A DNA stretch of 64,000 bases from Amyloporia xantha. Taxonomy: Eukaryota; Basidiomycota; Agaricomycetes; Polyporales; Adustoporiaceae. The notes below the pieces were generated by a model. The model made no database searches. It was not told where the DNA came from and worked only from the letters and a program-made list of their open reading frames with translations. The position numbers were made by a program, and so were the translations under genes. Shown here piece by piece: positions 48,701-58,814 of the stretch (positions are counted from its first letter, which is position 1; each line of letters begins with the position of its first letter). The stretch spans positions 248,001 to 312,000 of the forward strand of contig JAYKKR010000006.1 in assembly GCA_036971615.1 (NCBI GenBank), read 5' to 3'.

Positions 48701-49138
48701 ACATTAGTCCCAGACGCCAAATGGGCGCCAGACCTTCCTCCCAACTCTGCTCTCTACCACCTCCAGAAAATCGGCCTGCCGAGGTTTTCGCCCAAATACC
48801 TCTGTCATTCGGGACCCGCCGGTAGCTCTGCCTATATGCCCTCGTCGAATATTGCTGCCGAGCTGACCGCTCGCGCTGCCGTTTGCCAATCTCCTTGTGG
48901 AGGGCGCCGACCACGCTCGATATTGCTTCTGTCTCATATGAGCAACTCCGCCGTCTGCTTTTTGTGCTTCCCTTAGATACTTGGGTTTGCTGTGCCCTTA
49001 CCAAGTTGTAGGGGTGGGGTATAAATATGAGTAATGGCTCGTCTGTCGCTCTCCATTCGTAACCCCCACCTCCCTTCCGTCCCTGTTTGTGCGCCACAGC
49101 CCCCTCGTCTTTCCTCTTCCCCGAGGCCGACTGCCGCG
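45736..49138. other. Long stretch without a supportable gene
   Basis: About 3.4 kb. Contents noticed: low-complexity GC-rich sequence at 46.3-46.7 kb giving chance Arg-rich frames; a 19 bp direct repeat at 47081 and 47353 (GTACGGACATGGCCCCACG); a 9 bp tandem CTTGACGGA at 48233-48256. The right end is the promoter of DUF6699-type copy 4. Confidence 0.5.
49018..49027 (+). promoter_or_regulatory. TATA box of DUF6699-type copy 4; decides the start codon
   Basis: GGTATAAATA sits only about 14 nt before an in-frame ATG at 49034. Transcription would be expected to begin about 25-35 nt after the TATA, that is beyond that ATG. The next in-frame ATG at 49139 is therefore the likely initiator. Confidence 0.6.
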
Positions 49139-49897
49139 ATGCCCTCCCCCACACCTTCGACTCCGTCCACCATATCGAAACCCGGCAAGCACGTCCATTT
49201 TGAGGACGACTCCGACGTGTCCGCATCGTCCTCAGGTTCGACCTGCAGCCCGTACGGTCCTATTCCCCCTCCCTGTTATGGCCTGCGCAACGTCCCCTTG
49301 CCGGAAGTGACCCCCGTCCAACAGTACGCGCAACTCTTCCCACCACCATCGCCGCGACACTCGTCACAGGGCTCGCCAGTCCCCAAAGACGAGCAGGTGC
49401 TCTTGAACCCTTCGCTCGCCGTGCGTCCGGGAGGGCTGCCGCCGTTGCTGCGATGGAATGTTGCGCAGGACCATAAGGAGGCTGGGCTGAGGAAGGAGAC
49501 GCTCGGAGAGCCTGCGACGAGCCCACCACAGTCCGAGCTCATCATACGCATTACGCGCCTACACTATCCCTGGACCATGACAGTCAAGTCCCGCTCATCG
49601 TCTTACGTGACGGTCGACGACGTCTTCCATTATATCTACCGTGACCTGCGCAGCTTCGTTCCTCCTGAGCAGTGGAAGCTCCTTTCGCGCGACGCATGCC
49701 GGGACATCACCGTCGCCTGGGACGCGCGTCTGCACCGCTTCCCAGAGACGAACCCCAGGATGAGAGGAGTGCGCCGAGTGGACTACCTCAGGGACTTCCG
49801 CGTCTTCAGAGGCCTTTCCGTCGTCAATACCGCTCACGTCGACCAGGAGCAGGGCACAGGTCCCGTGTTGGATCTGCTCCTCGGCCGCCTCCCTTAA
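49139..49897 (+). CDS. DUF6699-type basidiomycete protein (copy 4)
   Basis: A single exon of 252 residues from ATG 49139 (MPSPTPSTPST). The N-terminal disordered part carries KHVHF (residues 17-21) followed by acidic EDDSD. The domain reads LLRWNVAQDHKEAGLR, GEPATSPPQSELIIR, YPWTMTVKSRSS, VTVDDVFHYIYRDLRS, an EQWKLLSRDA helix, GVRRVDYLRDFRVFRGLSVV and VLDLLLGRLP. It matches copies 2 and 3 throughout. The frame is open back to 49034, but the TATA box position argues against that start. Function unknown. Confidence 0.82.
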   Translation: MPSPTPSTPSTISKPGKHVHFEDDSDVSASSSGSTCSPYGPIPPPCYGLRNVPLPEVTPVQQYAQLFPPPSPRHSSQGSPVPKDEQVLLNPSLAVRPGGLPPLLRWNVAQDHKEAGLRKETLGEPATSPPQSELIIRITRLHYPWTMTVKSRSSSYVTVDDVFHYIYRDLRSFVPPEQWKLLSRDACRDITVAWDARLHRFPETNPRMRGVRRVDYLRDFRVFRGLSVVNTAHVDQEQGTGPVLDLLLGRLP

Positions 49898-51437
49898 TGC
49901 ACAGCCTCCTCATCGCTTACGCCAATCCCCGCACTATTCCCCAACAACAGCCCAGCGCTGTATAATGTTAATACCCCCTTCACGCCTTTTACGCCGCACA
50001 CCCCTCTGAGAGGACGGGTCTGTAATTCGCCAACCGTGTCTGGACATTGGCCCGACTGCGCCGCTGCAATGTACAATATCATTATAGTGTATTTTTATAG
50101 TATACCTTATAGGCTCAGCGTCGTAGTCGACTTTACACTCACCGTCATCCCCCGCAGTGCTTGCACTGATACCACCCCTCCCCCGTCCCCATCTCCACAC
50201 AACTCAGCGTGTCTGTGTATCACCATTGTACATACCTTACGATCAGGGATCGAATATTGTTCGCATTTGTTTCTCATTGTTGGAAAAGATATGAACGGAT
50301 CGGCCAGAGCACTGATCTATGCGATGCTCGTTGTTTGATCGCCAGCGCGCCACATCTGTGGGCGATCGTGGGGTTTACTAGGGTTACGATTAAACCCTAA
50401 CCTAAGGGCCTTGGCGCGTGTCACAGACGTCCCCGACGATGCCGACACGCGAGGCGACATGACGCCCCTTTACACTTCCTGTCATTGCGATATCCTTGTA
50501 CTGTTTGAACCGAAGCATGGTCGACACGCCCTGGAAATATAATATCGGAGCCATTGTATACTGTGCTAAGTACTGCACCCACCCGTGCCACAAGTTGAAA
50601 GGCAACGTTGGCGAGGGCGACGATGGACTGCTTACCCTAGATTCGTTCTAGGGTTGGCAAACCCTATTTAGGCGCTAAACTTCCAGCCGTACCACCGCGT
50701 GCGTCTCCGTCCGCGACTGCAAGATTGTGAACCATGAATATCAGGACCTAGGTGCCTCCCTCACTCTTTAAGGCTCCTTTCTAAGTCTGCCTCGGGGAGA
50801 CAAATCAGGACCCAATCCACACGCAAATGTCCCACAACGCGGCGAGGTGTGAATTGGCCTTTCTCGGAATTGCTCTCTCCCTCGTCTCTCACATCCTTCA
50901 CTAGCACTGAGGGCTAGCACCACCCTTCTGATTTGACGGTAGATCTCAAAGTAACGAGGCCCGCAGTGGTTCAAGGTCATTACCCAGTCGTTTGTTACAT
51001 TCCCCGTGGCCCGACCTCGCCAAATGGTCGCATGCGATGCGAGTCGACGACGACGACGCCAAGCCGGCGCTCATTTTGAATACATCAATATCCCTCTTGT
51101 AAGGACCAACTGCAATCCCGTCGAACTTTTGGCGCAGAGTATATATTTGTTTACTTCGCGGGACTCACAGATCCTCGAAAGGCTCTTCTTCGTGGCAATG
51201 GATGCTTTACGCTGAGCACGCACCAGGTCCGATTAGGTGGTGCGACTGCTTTCGATGCGACAAATTAGGCAGACATTACTCAAGAGAAGTGCGAGAACCA
51301 TGCATATAAATAGGGAGATCGACAATGACCAGTATGCAGTAACAGAATGTATGTATACAATCCGAAAGAATCAGGATGATCGGCTTCACCGAATTGCAGA
51401 ACAGCAACACGGTATGCAATAACAATGTGTGCAGAAA
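49898..51437. other. Spacer with a possible small palindromic element
   Basis: About 1.5 kb between DUF6699-type copy 4 and the SDR run. No gene is supportable. Two palindromic GGGTT/AACCC clusters bound a 230 nt core at 50370-50670 (see separate entry). Confidence 0.45.
50370..50670. repeat. Possible miniature element with GGGTT/AACCC palindromic ends
   Basis: Left end: CTAGGGTTACGATTAAACCC followed by TAACC. Right end: ACCCTAGATTCGTTCTAGGG, then TTGGCAAACCC. Each end can fold on itself and the two are similar when one is reversed. No target duplication could be fixed. It may be a miniature transposon or a chance cluster of telomere-like CCCTAA words. Confidence 0.3.
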
Positions 51438-52396
51438 TCACGCTTTGGTGTCCAAGGCGTGCTGAATTTCGGCAACTGTATGTTCCCAGACTTTCGTTCT
51501 TGCCTCGTCTGTGCCACAGTACCCCTTCTTGCCCATGTCGTCCCCCTTTGAGTCTCTCCGCTGCGGTCCCGCTTCCGCATGCAACAGCGCGTATAGCAAG
51601 TGCTCCCCGCAAACCTCCTGCGATCTAGCAAAGGGTGTGAACAAAAGCTTGACGACGGGGTGGAATAGGTTCGTGAGTACAACTCCGGGGTGGATATGGA
51701 TGAACGACACGCCCGGCTCTTTCTCCGCAAATGACTGCGCAGCATGTCAATACAACAGCTGAGAATATCTTAGACGTTACACACCTCAATCATGAGATCT
51801 GTATACGTCACCGCAGTGAGAGCGGCGTTCGTCACGCTAAAGGTCTTCTTCAGCCCAAGATCGTCCAGGTCGACCTTACCTCCGTCTCCTGGTGCCAGAA
51901 TTGACATGACCTTCGCGTCTTCTCCCGCCTCCTTCGCATTCCTTACCAAAGGCAGTAGATCGTTGATGAACTTCCACCGCCCATAATAATGTACCGCCAG
52001 CTTTCGGTCGATCCCCTCGGAAGTCTCGTCACGTCCGCGGAAAGCCATGAAGCCCGGCGAGATGACGAGGTAGTTCACCTTCGTCAGGCGGGCGCGCAGA
52101 GCAGACGTCGTCGCGTCGATGTTCTTCATCATCGAGGCGTCGCATTCGACGAACTCGTGCTGTGCGCCGGAGTCGGAGTCGTTCGAGGTGGGCTTCGGGA
52201 AGGAGGCGATGGTCGACTCGGCGGCGGCGCGGTTGCGGCCGCAGAGGATGATGTGCGCATTGCCCTTCGTGTACCGCGCGAAGGCTTGCGCAGCGGCCTG
52301 GCCCACGCCAGACGTCCCGCCGAGGAATATTGCTACCGGGCGGGTGGGGAAAGTGTACACGGCGTTGGCCGTACGTGCTAAGGCGAGAGAAGGCAT
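51438..52396 (-). CDS. Atypical short-chain dehydrogenase/reductase family protein (copy B)
   Basis: Exon 1, 52396-51785, and exon 2, 51734-51438, join in phase 0 across a 50 nt intron to 302 residues. LGGTSGVGQAAAQAFARY is the nucleotide-binding loop; HIILCGRNRAAAES, CDASMMKN, VNYLVISPGF, RDETSEGIDRKLAVHYYGRWKF and IHIHPGVVLTN follow in the same order as in copy A. The position of the usual Tyr-x-x-x-Lys reads YTDLM. ATG 52396 (MPSLALARTAN) is chosen because all relatives start there; the frame is open further upstream. It is the downstream-most gene of four same-strand relatives and looks intact. Confidence 0.82.
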
Positions 52397-52842
52397 CGTA
52401 GGAAAGAGTTGGCGTTTGCTTTCGCTGTGCTGTAGGACGTACACAGTCAAAATGTGCCAAGGGTTCATGACTGAATGTTGTACAACATACCGTCTGTTAA
52501 TGGTCTGCACACCGACTTCGACGTGCCGCCAGAGAAGACGCGTCAGGACGGAAGGTGGCTGCAAGCGCCCGCCCAACTAGGATGCCAGGGCGCCTTGATC
52601 GGCCTTGATGTGCGCACGCTACAGTGATCTTGAAGCTTTGAAGGCCTACCTACCGTACGCAGTAGTATACGTAATCATTGACTTTCCAGTCTAGATCTTG
52701 CTGAGATCATCAGCAAATCGCGAAATATCAGAACCAATAGTAACTCATTCCAAGCAATATTGTAGAGACCATGCATCTAGAGTATTCGACAAGAAATCAC
52801 TCCACCCGGCATAGACAGTATTGTCTGAGGAGTAGCTACAGA
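52397..52842. other. Intergenic region within the SDR run
   Basis: About 450 nt. Its right part, from about 52615, belongs to the 1.7 kb tandem duplication. It should hold the promoter of copy B. No gene seen. Confidence 0.5.
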
Positions 52843-53829
52843 TCATGCATCCGTATTCAATGCACGTTGAACTTCCTCCAAAGTGTGCTCCCACAGCCGT
52901 TTCTTCGCATCGTCCTCACCGATGAATCGTTCCTTCATCATTTCGTCTCCCTTAGGCGTTCCATAGTGCGCGCCCGCCTCCGCGTGGAGCAAGGCATACA
53001 GCTGGTGTTCTGCACAGTCTTCAGCAGAGATCATGAAAGGATATAGCAGTAATCCGAGCGCGCGACCTATGAGCGGCATGGGACCTAGTATGATCGGCGT
53101 GCGGACGGCACCTGGCTGAACGTGTACGAATGACATGCCGGGTGCTTCGTTTGCAAAGGACTGTCCACGAGGGTTACGAGGGTGAATAAACCAGTTCATT
53201 TGGATATGATTGAGCTTTACTTACCTCGACCATGAGGTCGTTGTAGGTCATACCGCCGGTGGCAGCAGCACTCACGCTGTAATTCTTCTTCAGGCCCAAA
53301 TCGTTTAGGTCTATCTTCAACTGCTTGCCAGATTGAGGTGTCAGTACAGACATGACCTTCGCATCCTCTCCGGCCTTCTTTGCGTTATTGAGCAGGGGTA
53401 GAAGGTCGTAAATGAACTTCCACCGCGCATAATAATGCACAGCCAATTTCTTGTCTATTCCTCCGATGTCTCGTCCCTCCCCCGCAGTGACAAGAAGCCC
53501 GGCGAAAGGACGAGGTAGTTAATCTTCGTCAACCGTGAGAGAAGCGAGGACGTGGTTGCGGCAACATTCTTCATCAATGAAGCGTCGCATTCTACGAATT
53601 CATGTTGAATGTCTGGAGACGTGGGTTTGGGGAAAGACGCGATGATAGCGTCGGCGGCAGTGCGATTCCGCCCAGAGATAATGATATGGGCATTTCCATT
53701 GGTGTGTGTTGCCAATGATTGTGCGACGGCTTGACCAATGCCGGACGTCCCGCCCACAATGAGTGCTACTGGCTGTCGCGGGAAAGAGTAGGCCGCGTTT
53801 GCGGCGCGTGCAACAGCGAGGGAGGGCAT
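52843..53829 (-). pseudogene. SDR family protein (copy C), single-base frameshift
   Basis: Exon 1 (53829-53225) and exon 2 (53160-52843) mirror copy D nearly base for base. Exon 1 is 605 nt instead of 606: one C of a CCC run near 53459-53461 is missing, so RDETSEGID becomes RDETSEE-stop. After the shift the protein continues normally (LAVHYYARWKF, TYNDLMVE, then FVHVQPGAVRTP) to a stop at 52843, and both splice sites are intact. The lesion is therefore very young, or is an assembly error in a short homopolymer. Start MPSLAVARAAN at 53829. Confidence 0.75.
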
Positions 53830-53954
53830 TGAGCGTGAAAGATGAAACAAGTTCTTGCGGTTGTGATAGCACAGCGGCAGCATACATATAGTGGCGACAT
53901 GACTTGGGCCGCGTCGTCCAGGCTGCAATGCCGTGTCGACGCGTCCAGCGGATA

Positions 53955-53974
53955 CACAAGCGCCCATAAATGAT
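53955..53974 (-). promoter_or_regulatory. Conserved promoter motif with TATA-like core, SDR copy C
   Basis: Read on the minus strand, GATCATTTATGGGCGCTTGT lies about 125 nt upstream of ATG 53829. The identical 20-mer precedes copy D at 55644-55663. A close variant (GATGATTTATGGGCACTTGT) recurs at 54174-54193 and 55862-55881. TTTATGG could act as the TATA element. Confidence 0.5.
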
Positions 53975-54539
53975 CGGCGGCTGGACGCGTCACTGCCGCA
54001 TGATTAGAATTAGCGCCCCAGCCGCGAAGGGGAGGGGGAAGACACAAAGGGAGTCTGTGCGGAACCGAGATTAGTATATCACCAGATAGCGGGACCTAAA
54101 GTGTGATTGCGTCAGTTGCATTCCGGATTCAGGGTTCCTTATTCTTTCTGAGGGACGCGTCAACAACGCGTCCACAAGTGCCCATAAATCATCTATATTG
54201 AAGGCCCGCGACTTTATCCACAGAAACAAATAACAGATAGTAGGCGAGATGCTTACCGATTCCCCGCTCGATCGACCGTATTCACCAACTACGGAGCGGC
54301 CCAGGGTCCGACAATAGGGGCGCATGCCAGTACGCCAGAGTGATCTTGATTCTTGAAGGCCTACCGTTCGTATAGCAATCATGTACTCCCGGAAGTCTGA
54401 CTCTTGCGGAGATCACAAGCACATCGCAAAATATCATAGCTCGCTTGCAGCCTTTGACAGCTTGCATTGTCATAGATTAGATCCAGTAGTAAATCATTCT
54501 AAGCAAGATGGACAGTATCGTCTGAGGAGTAGCTGGAGA

Positions 54540-55518
54540 TCATGCGTCCGTGTGCAATGCGCGCTGAACCTCCTCCCAAGTGTGCTCCCACAGCCGTTTC
54601 TTCGCATCGTCCTCACCGATGAATCGTTCCTTCACCATTTTGTCTCCCTTAGACGTTCCATAGTGCGCGCCCGCCTCAGCGTGGAGTAAGGCATACAACT
54701 GGTGTTCTGCACAATCTTCAGCAGAGATCCTGATAGGATATAGCAGTAATCCGAACGCGCGGCCTATAAGCGACGTGGGACCTAGTACGATCGGCGTGCG
54801 GACGGGACCCGGCTGAACGTGTACGAATGACACGCCGGGTGCTTCATTTGCAAAGGACTGTCCATGGGGGTGAACAAATCAGTTCGCTTGGATATGATTG
54901 AGCTTTACTTACCTCGACCATGAGGTCGTTGTAGGTCATGGCACCGGTGGCAGCAGCGCCCACGCCGTAGTTCTTCTTCAGGCCCAAATCGTTTAGGTCT
55001 ATCTTCAATTCCTTGCCAGATTTAGGTCCCAGTACAGACATAACCTTCGCATCCTCTCCGGCCTTCTTTGCGTTATTGAGCAGGGGTAGAAGGTCGTAAA
55101 TGAACTTCCACCGCGCATAATAATGCAAAGCCATTTTTTTGTCTATTCCCTCCGATGTCTCGTCCCTCCCCCGCACTGAGAAGATGCCTGGCGAAAGGAC
55201 GAGGTAGTTGATCTTGGTCAACCGCGAGAGAAGCGAGGACGTGGTTGCGGCAACGTTCTTCATCAAACTCACGTCGCATTCTACGAATTCATGTTGAGTG
55301 TCTGGAGACGTGGGTTTGGGGAAAGACGCGATGATAGCGTCGGCGGCAGTGCGATTCCGCCCAGAGATAATGATATGGGCATTTCCATTGGTGTGTGTTG
55401 CCAATGATTGTGCGACGGCTTGGCCAATGCCGGACGTCCCGCCCACAATGAGTGCTACTGGCTGTCGCGGGAAAGAGTAGGCCGCGTTTGCGGCGCGTGC
55501 AATAGCGGGGGAAGGCAT
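54540..55518 (-). CDS. Atypical short-chain dehydrogenase/reductase family protein (copy D)
   Basis: Exon 1, 55518-54913 (606 nt), and exon 2, 54857-54540 (318 nt), join in phase 0 to 307 residues. Motifs: VGGTSGIGQAVAQSLA (nucleotide-binding loop), HIIISGRNRTAADA, CDVSLMKN, INYLVLSPGIF, RDETSEGIDKKMALHYYARWKF, MTYNDLMVE where Tyr-x-x-x-Lys is expected, and FVHVQPGPVRTP. Exon 2 is 21 nt longer than in copies A, B and E because of a LIGRAFGLLL segment. The intron donor GTAAGT is strong. This is the intact partner of copy C. ATG 55518 (MPSPAIARAAN) matches the family start. Confidence 0.84.
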
Positions 55519-56050
55519 TGAGCGTAAAGATGAAACAAGTTATTGCCGGTGCGAGAGCACAGCTGCAGTATACATATAGTCGCGACATGACAGGGGCCAC
55601 GTCGTCCAGGCCGCAATGCCATGTCGACGCGTTCAGCGGATACACAAGCGCCCATAAATGATCGACAGCTGGACGCGTCACTGCCACATGATTAGGAATA
55701 GCGCCCTAGCCGCGGAGGCGTGCAAGCTGCAAATGACGGGGAGACGGGGAGACGCTTAGTGAGTCTGTACTAGACAGCGGGACCTAAGGTGGGATTACGT
55801 CAGTTGTATCCCGGATTCGGGGTTTCTTGTTCTTTCTGGAGGACGGGTCAACAACGCGTCCACAAGTGCCCATAAATCATCTATATTGAAGGGCCGCGAC
55901 TTCATCCATAGAAACAGATAAAAGATATGAGGCGAGATGCTCACCGATGCCCCACTCGATCGATCGTATTCACCAACTGCGGAGCGGCCCAGGGTCCGAC
56001 AATAGGGATGCATTGCCTCCGAGAACAATGCAGGAAGCTGTACACTAACT
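55519..56050. other. Upstream region of SDR copy D
   Basis: About 530 nt, duplicated upstream of copy C. Contains two occurrences of the ACAAG(C/T)GCCCATAAAT motif (55644-55663 and 55862-55881). No gene. Confidence 0.5.
55644..55663 (-). promoter_or_regulatory. Conserved promoter motif with TATA-like core, SDR copy D
   Basis: Same 20-mer and same distance (about 125 nt) to the start codon as in copy C. Confidence 0.5.
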
Positions 56051-57006
56051 TTATGCCTGGACATTCATAGCGCGCTGAATCTCTTCGACGGTGTGCTCCC
56101 ACAGCCGCACCCTGCCTTCCTCCGTACCTGCATACCTGTCCTTCCCCATGTCATCTCCTCTCTTCGTCCTGCGCTGTGCGCCTGCTTCGGCGTGCAGCAG
56201 TGCGTAGAGCATGTACTCCGCACAGTCCTCTGGGGCGGTCAAGAACGGGTACAGCATGAACTTGACGACGCTTCCCAAGACCGTCGTGCGGACGAGTCCT
56301 GGGGAGCTGTGTATGAAGGTGGCCCCGGGCAACCTTTCAGCAAATGACTAGGCACGTGACGGTATGAGACCATGGTCGGGATGTGGATACAAATCAGAGT
56401 CTTACTTCGATCATGAGATCGTTGTACGTCGTTGCGGACGAAGCAGCGTTCACGAAGCTATAATTCTTCTTCAGCCCGAAGTCATCGAGGTCAATCTCGC
56501 CCCCGCCACCGGCAGCAAGGATCGACATCGCGCTGGCATCCTCCCCCGCCTCCTTCGCATTACTCAGTAACGGGAGGAAGTCGTGCATGAACTTCCATCG
56601 CGAGTAGTAGTTGATCGCGAGCTTCTTATCGATGCCTTCGGCCGTTTCGTCCCGCCCCGGTGAAGGTCACAAAGCCAGAGGAGATGGCGAGGTAGTTGAC
56701 CTTGTTCAGTCGCGCGACGAGGGCGGACGTCATTGCGTCGACGTTCTTCATAATGAGCGCGTCGCATTCGACGAATTCATGCTGCGCGTTGGGTGACGAT
56801 GGTTTAGGGAAAGATGCGATAATGGACTCGGCGGCGGCGCGGTTACGACCGCAGATGATGATGTGTGCGTTGCCCTTTGTGTGACTGGCGAAGGCTTGTG
56901 CGATGGCTTGGCCTATGCCTGATGTCCCGCCAATGAAGATTGCGACTGGGATGGTGGGGTAAAAGTGAGAGGCGTTGGCAGCGCGCGCTATGGCAAGGGC
57001 GGGCAT
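56051..57006 (-). pseudogene. SDR family protein (copy E), single-base frameshift
   Basis: Exon 1, 57006-56406, and exon 2, 56347-56051. Exon 1 is 601 nt where a multiple of three is expected: one extra base near 56652-56660 turns the conserved F-x-GRDETAEGID into FTGAGRNGRRHR and a stop. Upstream (IGGTSGIGQAIAQAFA, IIICGRNRAAAES, CDALIMKN) and downstream (KFMHDFLPLLSNAKEAGEDA, TTYNDLMIE, IHSSPGLVRTT) parts are well conserved. Splice sites GTAAGA and CTAG are usable. Either a young pseudogene or a base error in a G/C run. The frameshift lies in the same conserved segment as that in copy C. Confidence 0.72.
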
Positions 57007-58814
57007 TGTCCGCGCTAGATGGGTATGTCGATACTTTCATTCGATATACGAGCGTATTTATGATGGGGGAGCGCTGCATGTTGATGGATTATACTGACTA
57101 CAAGATTTATAAGCCTCCCGCCGGCTGTGAGTCAACGAGTTAGTGCGGCAGCGCATCGCAGGCGCTCGTAGATCGTTCGGAAATTCGGTTTGGTTCAATG
57201 AGTCTACGCAGCGTGACGCCTCACGTCATGTTTTCTGCTCTTGAATCATAAGACGGGGTGAGGTGAAGTCACCCAATTGAAGAGGAAGACTTGCTATGGT
57301 AAGTGACGGACCTTTAAATCAATGACAGCTGGGACGCTCTCGACGCCCTGGGCTCGTGCTGCGGTGAGACGATAGATCTGTAAGTCAAATACGGTCCTAT
57401 ATCTATTTCATAGCGACTCACAGATGAGTAAGAGCTAGTGTTCGATTGGCTCCTGCACGGAATGAATTGCCCCTGGCTGAAATGCAGTCTTGGCGAGAAT
57501 GAGTTCGCAATTCGAGTCTTGCTTACAACCTCAGCGTATTCTGCAAGGGATTAACCAATTTAAGGCTATTCCGTACTCGTTGCGTTTCGCTCGACTTGGA
57601 TTAGCCGTACACTTGATCGAAGCTGTCTTGACACACTGCAGACCCAAGAATTGAGTGCAGCACTTGGGATAGATGGGCCCCAGCGAGTTCCCTGCAGATG
57701 TTAATCATGGCCGTCTTACGACCCCTCTTGTGATTTTGTCTGAGTCCTTATCGCTCCAGTGGTAAAATATCGCAGATGACACCCTGAATGACATCGGCTA
57801 GTAGCGCGTGGTTTGAGCGGTGATTCGTCCTGTCTGTTAAATGTTTAGCTGTTACGAGCTGGGCGTAGTCACTAATTGTTTGAATCGAGCTATACTCATG
57901 CGATGGCCGGCGCATTCGGAGAGCGACGGAAGATCCAGGTATCAGGCAGGCATATTATGTCCTTCTCCTCCGATGGGGAAGCGGTGTAAGTACAACACAA
58001 TTTTCGTTTCGACTAGTGAGTCTACAGCTGGAAAGATCAGAATTATTTCGGTGCCGTTAGGGCGCCAATTTGCCACCGTTTTACTTTGTATCGCCGAGGA
58101 CGGTTGATCCGGGAAATTTCCTAATGCAATTGTCGGCGAGATGCCGGTTTCAATAGGGACGGGAATTCTGGCATCCTATACTACGATTAACGTTAACCCT
58201 TGTCTTCCGGTTGTACTGGTTTTTTTCTTACTCTCTGTGTAGGAATGAGGACTCAGCACTCAGTACTCAACGTGCATCGGGGCCTCTTGCTATTGCAGTA
58301 TGATCTTCACTGCGGGTCTTGCAATTGACAGCACTACACGTGAACTGTTCCGTTGGGCGTCCATTGCTCCGCTACATCTCCTTGGCAGGCCGCTAGTGCA
58401 TCCATAAATTGGCCTTGTTAGATGTTTGCAATTGCAGTATCACATCTCGGCTCTCCCCCAAGTGTGCGGCTGTCAACAAGGCTTCCAGCTTTTGTTGTTC
58501 ATCGGCAATCGTTGCAAGCTGTCATCTTCGCGCTGGGGGACAAGGTCGCCGTCGAGAGATTGCATACCAGCACAACACAGCCGCTGTCACGATTGCAAAA
58601 CTCGTGGTGAAAGGCCAGCTGCAGTGGTGCTGATACTTGAAGGTGTTGCCCACAGCCTACTAGTAGCTGTGCTGACTCTTCATCGAGCTTTATAACAACT
58701 CGAGTGCCTCGTCCATCTGCATAATCTCCCCTCACCTTGTCTTCCTGACTCTCGCCCATTTCCCTTCGATCGCAAAACGACTCACCTCGTCTTCGGTCGT
58801 CGGGCATCACAACG
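57007..58814. other. Intergenic stretch
   Basis: About 1.8 kb between the SDR run and metacaspase-like copy B; no supportable gene. The last 120 nt (58.69-58.81 kb) are CT-rich, as in many basidiomycete 5' leaders. Confidence 0.5.

Larger units (their letters stand above)
52615..54330. repeat. 1.7 kb tandem duplication, unit 1
   Basis: The unit covers 3' flank, the whole SDR copy C and about 500 nt of its upstream region. It is followed directly by a second unit (54331-56015) at an offset of 1697 nt. Markers are TGATCTTGA...AGGCCTACC at the left ends (52621 and 54342) and GCGGCCCAGGGTCCGACAAT near the right ends (54296 and 55983). Confidence 0.85.
54331..56015. repeat. 1.7 kb tandem duplication, unit 2
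   Basis: Second unit of the duplication that begins at 52615; contains SDR copy D and its upstream region. The two units are highly similar in both coding and flanking parts, more so than copies B and E are to either. Confidence 0.85.

Noticed and set aside
50370..50670. Interstitial telomere
   Set aside because: Only isolated CCCTAA-like words, not tandem arrays.
53440..56660. Programmed frameshifting in SDR copies C and E
   Set aside because: The shifts go in opposite directions and no shared slippery site or downstream structure is evident; young lesions or base errors are simpler.
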